Source: JAAYJR01 sp964495655 (lineage in GTDB: Bacteria; Bacteroidota; Bacteroidia; Bacteroidales; Prolixibacteraceae). From it: a DNA stretch of 64,000 nt. Shown here piece after piece: positions 58,356 through 64,000 of the stretch; position 1 is the stretch's first letter; each line of letters begins with the position of its first letter. The notes beneath the pieces were generated by a model that was not told where the DNA came from, searched no databases, and saw nothing but the letters and a program-made list of their open reading frames with translations. Where the stretch lies: the NCBI GenBank assembly GCA_964495655.1, contig CAZBWK010000002.1, forward strand, positions 12,704-76,703, written 5' to 3'. A program made the position numbers and the translations under genes.

Positions 58356-60593
58356 ATGGTAAAAGCATTAACAAAAACGATCGAAATGTCAGATGGCAGG
58401 TCGATAACCATAGAAACCGGGAAACTGGCCAAACAGGCTGATGGTTCGGTTGTAGTAAGAATGGGTGATACCATGTTACTTGCAACAGTCGTCTCCGCAA
58501 AAGAAGCAAAGGAAGATGTGGATTTTATGCCTCTTTCGGTTGATTATCGTGAGAAATTTTCAGCTGCAGGAAGATTTCCCGGAGGGTTCCTGAAGAGAGA
58601 AGGCCGGCCTTCTGATGATGAAATTCTGGCTGCAAGGCTTGTTGACAGAGCGCTGAGGCCACTATTCCCTGAAAATTATCATGCCGAAACAGCGGTAATG
58701 ATAACATTGATATCGGCCAACAAAGAAGACTTGCCTGATTCACTGGCCGGACTTGCAGCATCTGCAGCAATTGCAGTGTCTGACGTGCCTTTTGAAACTC
58801 ATATCTCAGAGGTGAGGGTAGGAAGAATAAACGGAAAATTTATCATAAATCCCACGCATTCGCAACTCGACGAGTCCGATATGGATATTATGGTAGGCGC
58901 CTCCTCTGAAAATATCATGATGGTAGAGGGTGAGATGGATGAAGTTCCTGAATCTGACCTTCTCGAAGCAATAAAATTTGCACACGAAGAGATAAAAAAA
59001 CATTGCAGGGTACAAGAGGAAATGGCAGCTGAACTAAATATTACAAAAAGAGAATACTGCCACGAGACTAACATTGAGGAATTAAAAAGTAAAGTTCAGT
59101 CAGATCTGTATCAAAAATGTTATGATATAGCCAGACAGCAAATTAAAAACAAGAACGAAAGACTGTCCGCCTTTGAGAAAATTCGCGACGAATATATTGA
59201 AGCATATAAAGAGGCAAACGCAGAAAAGGAAGGTATCGATATTGAGCTTCACGAATCGCTGATCAAAAAATATTTTCATGAAATAGAAAAAGAATCAATG
59301 CGCCGTATGATACTGGATGAAAGTATCCGGCTTGACGGACGCAAAACCGATGAGATCAGACCTATATGGGGCGAAGTTGATTATCTGCCGGGAGCTCACG
59401 GTTCAGCATTGTTTACCAGAGGTGAAACGCAGTCGCTCACCTCAGTTACCCTGGGAACAAAAATGGATGAAAAAATTATTGATAACGTGACGGTTCAGGG
59501 GAAAGAGAAATTTCTGCTGCACTACAATTTTCCTCCTTTTTGCGTGGGTGAACCTTATACTCCCAGAGGCCTCTCAAGACGCGAAGTAGGTCATGGCAAC
59601 CTGGCTCACCGCGCCTTGAAAAAAATGATCCCTGAAGATTTTCCTTATATTGTAAGAGTGGTTTCAGACATACTTGAATCAAATGGCTCATCATCAATGG
59701 CAACAGTCTGTGCAGGTACAATGAGCATGATGGACTCCGGTATGAAAATGAGAAGGCCGGTTTCCGGTATTGCAATGGGATTAATAACTGATAAAAATTC
59801 TGAAAAATACTCCATCTTGTCTGATATCCTGGGAGATGAAGATCATCTGGGTGATATGGATTTTAAAGTGGCAGGAACAGAGAAAGGGATTACAGCCACA
59901 CAAATGGACATTAAAGTTGACGGCCTTCCCTATGAAGTCCTTGCCCAGGCCCTTGACCAGGCCAGAGAGGGACGGATGCATATACTGAATAAAATGCTGG
60001 AAATAATTCCTGAACCACGTGCTGATTATAAACCCAACGTTCCAAGGATTGAAATAATTAAGATACCTAAAGATATGATTGGTGCGGTAATTGGTCCCGG
60101 AGGAAAAATAATTCAGGCAATCCAGGAAGAGACCAATACAGTGATTGTGATTGAAGAGATAGATGACATAGGGTTAGTTGAAATATCAGGGGTGGGAATT
60201 GAATTCATTGAAGCTGCCAAACAAAGAATAAAAGCTATTACCGCTATTCCCGAAGTGGGAGAAACCTATAACGGAACAGTGAAATCATTAGTCTCTTTCG
60301 GAGCCTTTGTAGAGATAATGCCGGGGAAAGATGCACTTCTGCACGTTTCGGAAATGGACTGGAAAAGAGTTGAGTCTCCCGAGGATCTGTTCAAAGTGGG
60401 CGACAAACTGGAAGTAAAGCTTATTGGCGTTGATGATAAGACAGGCAAACTAAAACTTTCCCGCAAAGCCTTATTGCCCAAACCGGAAGGTTTTTCCGAA
60501 CAAAAAAGGCAGGGTGACCGGCACCACCGTCAGGACAACAGGCAAAAAACTGACAGCAGACGGGATAATCGGAATTTTCGCCGAAAAACATAG
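58356..60593 (+). CDS. pnp: polyribonucleotide nucleotidyltransferase (PNPase)
   Basis: 745 aa. Two RNase PH-like domains: the first with FMPLSVDYREKFSAAGRFPGGFLKREGRPSD and DRALRPLFP; the second with RTDEIRPI-like RKTDEIRPIWGEV, LFTRGETQSL, NFPPFCVGE and a catalytic-site DILGDEDHLGDMDFKVAGT. A KH domain follows (MIGAVIGPGGKIIQAIQEET), then an S1 domain (GETYNGTVKSLVSFGAFVEIMPGKDALLHVSEM) and a basic, His/Arg/Asp-rich tail of about 30 residues. It degrades RNA 3' to 5' by phosphorolysis. Confidence 0.98.
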   Translation: MVKALTKTIEMSDGRSITIETGKLAKQADGSVVVRMGDTMLLATVVSAKEAKEDVDFMPLSVDYREKFSAAGRFPGGFLKREGRPSDDEILAARLVDRALRPLFPENYHAETAVMITLISANKEDLPDSLAGLAASAAIAVSDVPFETHISEVRVGRINGKFIINPTHSQLDESDMDIMVGASSENIMMVEGEMDEVPESDLLEAIKFAHEEIKKHCRVQEEMAAELNITKREYCHETNIEELKSKVQSDLYQKCYDIARQQIKNKNERLSAFEKIRDEYIEAYKEANAEKEGIDIELHESLIKKYFHEIEKESMRRMILDESIRLDGRKTDEIRPIWGEVDYLPGAHGSALFTRGETQSLTSVTLGTKMDEKIIDNVTVQGKEKFLLHYNFPPFCVGEPYTPRGLSRREVGHGNLAHRALKKMIPEDFPYIVRVVSDILESNGSSSMATVCAGTMSMMDSGMKMRRPVSGIAMGLITDKNSEKYSILSDILGDEDHLGDMDFKVAGTEKGITATQMDIKVDGLPYEVLAQALDQAREGRMHILNKMLEIIPEPRADYKPNVPRIEIIKIPKDMIGAVIGPGGKIIQAIQEETNTVIVIEEIDDIGLVEISGVGIEFIEAAKQRIKAITAIPEVGETYNGTVKSLVSFGAFVEIMPGKDALLHVSEMDWKRVESPEDLFKVGDKLEVKLIGVDDKTGKLKLSRKALLPKPEGFSEQKRQGDRHHRQDNRQKTDSRRDNRNFRRKT

Positions 60594-60600
60594 TTATTCC

Positions 60601-60630
60601 TTTGAAAAATCAAAAAACTCTTTATTTTTG
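60601..60630 (+). promoter_or_regulatory. Bacteroidota-type promoter of the TPR lipoprotein gene
   Basis: TTTG (60601-60604), an 18-base spacer, then TATTTTTG (60623-60630). Both boxes match the consensus. The ATG of the lipoprotein lies 47 bases downstream of the -7 box, so this gene can be transcribed separately from pnp. Confidence 0.6.
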
Positions 60631-60677
60631 TAATTATTGATAAAAAAATTATAAAATTATTTTAAATACCGGAAATC

Positions 60678-62432
60678 ATGAAAAATCAAATCTTTAAGTC
60701 TTTAATTTTAATTGTTCTGGCCTCTCTTCTTTTCCCGGGATGTGCAGGGTTGAAAAAAATGAAAAGAAATGCTGACCAGATTGAGTTCAAAGTAACTCCT
60801 GCAGTACTTGAAACACATGCAGGCAATGTCGATATTTCCATAGATGGAAAATTCCCGTCCAAATATTTCAACAGAAAGGCCACGCTGACTGCAACTCCCG
60901 TTCTGAAATATCAGGGCGGAGAAACAAAATTTGATCCTGTTACCCTGCAGGGAGAAAGAGTGCAGGCCAATAACAGGGTCATTAGTTACAATGCAGGCGG
61001 AATGTTTAGCTATAACGACGATGTAGATTTCGCAGAAGCTATGAGATTATCAGAGCTTTATGTAAATATGACTGCCAGAAAAGGAACCTCCAGCCTTGAT
61101 TTTGACCCGGTAAAAATTGCAGACGGAGTTGTCGCCACCAGCACCCTGGTTGCCAATTTACCGAAACCGATACTGGGAGTGCGCCGCGAAGTCAATAATA
61201 CCGGTAAATATGATCCTAACATAGATCCATTTCAAAGGATAGTATCGGATGAGATGCTTGCAGACATCCACTACCTGATCAACAGGGCTAACCTTCGTAA
61301 TGAAGAAATAACTGCCCAGGATGTTGTTGAGTTCCTTCAGTATACCCAAAAGGCAAACGAAGAAGAAAAAATAGATCTTAAAAATGTGGAAGTTTCAGCT
61401 TATGCATCACCCGACGGACCTATAGATTTTAATACCGAACTGGCAGGAAAACGTAAGGATACATCATCTGATTTTCTCGCAAACAGGTTGAAAGAACTGG
61501 GCGTGGATGTTAATCTGAGAACAAGGTATACACCTGAAGACTGGGACGGATTTAAAGAAAAGCTCGAAAATTCAAATATCCAGGATAGAGATCTTATCCT
61601 CAGGGTTCTTTCGATGTACAGCGATCCCGAAGTAAGAGAGCGTGAGATCAGAAATCTTTCTGCAGCATTTACCGCCCTTGCTGATGAGATCCTTCCGCAA
61701 CTACGCCGTGCCAAACTGCTGACAAGTGTTGAGCTGATCGGTAAATCTGATGAAGAACTGATGGCTCTTGCCAAATCAGATCCCTCTTCTCTGAATCCGG
61801 CAGAACTTTTATATGCGGCAACACTGTTTGAAGACCTCAGTGAACAGCTTTCTATCTATAATTCATTTATCAGAATTTATCCTAATGACTGGCGCGGACC
61901 GAATAATGCCGGATATGTACTCGTTCTGCAACGCAAATATAACGAGGCAAAACCATTGTTCGAAAAAGCCGAAAGACTGAAAACAGATGAACCTGTAATT
62001 AAAAACAACCTTGGAGCCGTTGCTCTGTATGAAGATAATATTTCTCAGGCTGAAACCCTTTTCGGTGCAGCATCAGGTGCAGGCAAAGAAGTTGATTATA
62101 ATCAGGGTATTGTAAGTATTAAAAAAGCTGATTATGACCAGGCAGCAAGATACTTCGGAACTTTCCAGGATACCAATACAGCGCTGGCAAAAATTCTTGC
62201 CGGTAATAACAGCGGCGCCCTCAGAGACCTGGAAGCTATTCAGCAAACCGATTGCTTCATGAAAGAATATCTGAAGGCTATTATCGGGGCACGGACAGTC
62301 AAGGAAACATTGTTTTTTGACAGCCTGAAGGAAGCCTGCAGGATTAATCCGGAAATGAAAGCCAAAGCAAAAACAGATCTTGAGTTTGCAAAATATTTCA
62401 GCAACCCGCGTTTTCAGGATCTCGTCAGATAA
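60678..62432 (+). CDS. lipoprotein with OmpA-like and TPR regions
   Basis: 584 aa. A lipoprotein signal ends in LFPGC (Cys22). The N-terminal region (30-150) looks beta-rich. Residues about 235-300 (VEVSAYASPDGPIDFNTELAGKRKD, then RYTPEDWDGF) resemble the OmpA-like 'ASPEG...N..L...R' segment of Bacteroidota envelope proteins. The last 200 residues are helical TPR-like repeats (ELLYAATLFEDLSEQLSIYNSFIRIYPND, NNAGYVLVLQRKYNEAKPLFEKAERL, NNLGAVALYEDNISQAETLF). It is probably anchored in the outer membrane facing the periplasm, with a peptidoglycan or complex-scaffolding role. It has its own promoter and is followed by a terminator. Confidence 0.82.
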   Translation: MKNQIFKSLILIVLASLLFPGCAGLKKMKRNADQIEFKVTPAVLETHAGNVDISIDGKFPSKYFNRKATLTATPVLKYQGGETKFDPVTLQGERVQANNRVISYNAGGMFSYNDDVDFAEAMRLSELYVNMTARKGTSSLDFDPVKIADGVVATSTLVANLPKPILGVRREVNNTGKYDPNIDPFQRIVSDEMLADIHYLINRANLRNEEITAQDVVEFLQYTQKANEEEKIDLKNVEVSAYASPDGPIDFNTELAGKRKDTSSDFLANRLKELGVDVNLRTRYTPEDWDGFKEKLENSNIQDRDLILRVLSMYSDPEVREREIRNLSAAFTALADEILPQLRRAKLLTSVELIGKSDEELMALAKSDPSSLNPAELLYAATLFEDLSEQLSIYNSFIRIYPNDWRGPNNAGYVLVLQRKYNEAKPLFEKAERLKTDEPVIKNNLGAVALYEDNISQAETLFGAASGAGKEVDYNQGIVSIKKADYDQAARYFGTFQDTNTALAKILAGNNSGALRDLEAIQQTDCFMKEYLKAIIGARTVKETLFFDSLKEACRINPEMKAKAKTDLEFAKYFSNPRFQDLVR

Positions 62433-62447
62433 TAAATCACCTTTTAG

Positions 62448-62482
62448 AAAAAGGCAACTTTTGTAAGGTTGCCTTTTTTTTT
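62448..62482 (+). terminator. intrinsic terminator after the TPR lipoprotein gene
   Basis: An 11-base stem (62448-62458 with 62468-62478) around a 9-base loop, with the 3' arm running into a tract of nine T residues ending at 62482. It lies 15 bases past the stop codon. Confidence 0.88.
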
Positions 62483-62540
62483 GCCTTCAAAATCTTTCAA
62501 ATCTCGACGGAAAACCGTATTTTTTGGAAATTTTTAAAAA

Positions 62541-63911
62541 ATGCAAATAATTAATAACTACATCGCCGAAAATAAAGAGCGGTTCCTTGAGGAATTGTTC
62601 GGATTGCTGCGTATACCATCAGTCAGCTCAGTGAAAAGCCATAGGCAGGATATGTATAAAGCTGCTGAATATTGGAAGAACCTCTTATTAAGTTCAGGGG
62701 CCGACAAAGCAGAAATTTATGAGACAGAAGGCAATCCTGTTACCTATGCTGAAAAAATAGTTGATCCTGCCCTCCCGACAGTATTAGTCTATTCACACCT
62801 TGATGTTATGCCTGCTGATCCGGTTGAAAAATGGAACTCAGATCCTTTTGAACCAATCATTCGTGACGGGAAAATATGGGGACGCGGAGCTGATGATGAC
62901 AAAGGCCAGGGAATGATCCATGCAAAAGCTTTTGAATTAATGGTAAAAACAAATACCCTGCCCTGTAACGTCAAATTCATGACTGAAGGTGAAGAGGAGA
63001 TCGGTTCCCCAAGTCTCGGCAAATGGTGCAGCGACCATAAAGAGATGCTTAAAGCAGATATTATTCTGGTTTCTGATACATCACTTCTGTCTGAAAAGAT
63101 CCCCTCGATTACTGTCGGACTGAGAGGTCTTGCATACTGGCAGGTGGAAGTTACAGGCCCTGATCATGATCTGCACTCGGGGATTTTCGGAGGTGCAGTT
63201 GCTAATCCGGTTAATGTCCTTTGCACAATTATTGACCAAATGACAGATAAACAGGGTAAAATTACTATTCCCGGTTTTTATGATGATGTTATAGAGGTTT
63301 CTCCTGAAGAACGTAAACTTTTAGGGTTGGCGCCATTTGATGAAGATGAATATATGAAAGCAATCGGTGTCGATGAGCTGGCAGGAGAAACCGGCTATAC
63401 AACTCTCGAACGGACTGGCATAAGGCCTTCATTTGATGTTTGCGGTATATGGGGCGGATACACAGGCGAAGGATCTAAAACAGTACTTCCTTCAAAAGCT
63501 TATGCCAAGATATCAACAAGACTGGTACCAAACCAGGATCATAAAAAGATCAGCAAATTATTTACAGAACATTTTCAAAAAACAGCCCCTAAATCTGTTA
63601 AAGTAGATATAACCCCGATGCATGGCGGACAGGGTTATGTGTGCCCTATTGATATTCCTGCCTATAAAGCAGCAGAAAAAGCATATGCAGATGTTTACGG
63701 TACCAGGCCGGTCCCTGTAAGAACAGGAGGGAGCATTCCAATTATACCAACATTTGAAGAGATACTGGGTATAAAATCTGTACTGATGGGGTTTGGATTA
63801 GAGTCTGATGCAATTCATTCACCAAATGAAAATTTCCCTGTTGATCAGTTTATAAAAGGTATCAAAACAATTCCACTATTCTATAAATATTTCGCAGAAA
63901 GCTATGAGTGA
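62541..63911 (+). CDS. M20-family dipeptidase
   Basis: 456 aa, cytoplasmic (no signal peptide). M20 metallopeptidase motifs: VYSHLDVMPADP (metal His and Asp), WGRGADDDKGQG (bridging Asp), TEGEEEIGSP with the general-base Glu pair, and VSDTS. The insert lid domain is present (GLRGLAYWQVEVTGPDHDLHSGIFGG), and the C-terminal metal His lies in DAIHSPNENF. This is the CNDP/PepV-like dipeptidase group common in Bacteroidota, which cleaves dipeptides using two zinc ions. The gene stands alone behind a terminator. Confidence 0.95.
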   Translation: MQIINNYIAENKERFLEELFGLLRIPSVSSVKSHRQDMYKAAEYWKNLLLSSGADKAEIYETEGNPVTYAEKIVDPALPTVLVYSHLDVMPADPVEKWNSDPFEPIIRDGKIWGRGADDDKGQGMIHAKAFELMVKTNTLPCNVKFMTEGEEEIGSPSLGKWCSDHKEMLKADIILVSDTSLLSEKIPSITVGLRGLAYWQVEVTGPDHDLHSGIFGGAVANPVNVLCTIIDQMTDKQGKITIPGFYDDVIEVSPEERKLLGLAPFDEDEYMKAIGVDELAGETGYTTLERTGIRPSFDVCGIWGGYTGEGSKTVLPSKAYAKISTRLVPNQDHKKISKLFTEHFQKTAPKSVKVDITPMHGGQGYVCPIDIPAYKAAEKAYADVYGTRPVPVRTGGSIPIIPTFEEILGIKSVLMGFGLESDAIHSPNENFPVDQFIKGIKTIPLFYKYFAESYE

Positions 63912-64000
63912 GCTAAGTATAAAAAGTAAAATTTTTATTGATCAATTACTTGTGTTTTTGATAATTAATTGAAAAACAATTTAATAAATTTTTAAAATTT
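63912..64000. other. AT-rich end of window
   Basis: The last 89 bases are very AT-rich and hold no gene start, hairpin or motif I can support. Confidence 0.6.

Noticed and set aside
61400..61774. A 124-codon minus-strand frame opposite the TPR lipoprotein gene
   Set aside because: Low-complexity Ser/Leu/Arg composition typical of an antisense shadow, with no start context or domain.
1..64000. CRISPR arrays, tRNA or rRNA genes, insertion sequences, prophage
   Set aside because: No repeat-spacer pattern, no cloverleaf-like intergenic sequence, no transposase or integrase frame and no terminal repeats were noticed by eye.

Overview
The window looks like chromosomal DNA of a Bacteroidota bacterium, probably a heterotrophic Bacteroidales/Marinilabiliales-type lineage. 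The indicators are two PorP/SprF-family proteins beside a large secreted protein with a gliding-motility-type C-terminal sorting domain (type IX secretion), a GH92 mannosidase locus with SSS and FucP-like transporters, genes that mostly lack Shine-Dalgarno sequences, and several matches to the Bacteroidota promoter form TTTG-N19-TAnnTTTG. Base composition is moderately AT-rich and even. I see no rRNA, tRNA, CRISPR array, insertion sequence or phage gene. Nearly all the DNA is coding.

Layout. 1-2611 (+): the 3' part of an M14 peptidase and a lipoprotein of the NagA family. 2612-7928 (-): an ABC exporter-type permease and ATPase, and a GT4 glycosyltransferase. 8000-23553 (-): a run of twelve co-directional genes combining six PQQ-like beta-propeller proteins, an anchored NHL-type propeller, a NapH/NosR-like membrane polyferredoxin, a Tat-exported ferredoxin, a small anchored Cys4 protein, a NuoE-NuoF/HydB fusion, and a 2Fe-2S/GltD-like flavoprotein. 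This is my main candidate for an undescribed redox system. 23667-25478 (-): typA/bipA. 25595-31350 (-): etfB, etfA, a two-gene ETF:menaquinone oxidoreductase-like complex and an acyl-CoA dehydrogenase, i.e. a beta-oxidation electron-transfer operon behind a well-formed promoter. 31780-32669 (-): an ECF sigma factor and a small protein, divergent from uvrA (32827-35640, +). 35649-37037 (-): a MATE exporter. 37173-42173: two PorP/SprF proteins facing a C-type lectin/PKD surface protein. 42182-43856 (-): a dihydroorotate-dehydrogenase-like protein and a YggS/PLPBP protein.

44063-57878 is a carbohydrate locus. An eight-gene minus-strand operon encodes an MFS transporter, ROK kinase, GmhA-like isomerase, PfkB kinase-HAD phosphatase fusion, deoxyhypusine-synthase-like protein, double alpha/beta-hydrolase, AGE-family epimerase and SSS transporter. 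It is divergent from a GH92 alpha-mannosidase. The GmhA/PfkB-HAD/DHS-like trio does not fit a standard sugar pathway and is the second candidate for novelty. 57986-63911 (+): rpsO, a strong terminator, pnp, an OmpA-like/TPR lipoprotein, a second terminator, and an M20 dipeptidase.

How the parts may work together (inference): acyl-CoA dehydrogenase passes electrons through ETF and its membrane oxidoreductase to menaquinone. In the large redox cluster, NADH would enter at the NuoF-like FMN domain, pass through Fe-S and flavin centres, and connect through the membrane polyferredoxin and exported ferredoxin to periplasmic propeller proteins. No c-type haem motif was noticed in that cluster. The terminal reaction cannot be read from the sequence.
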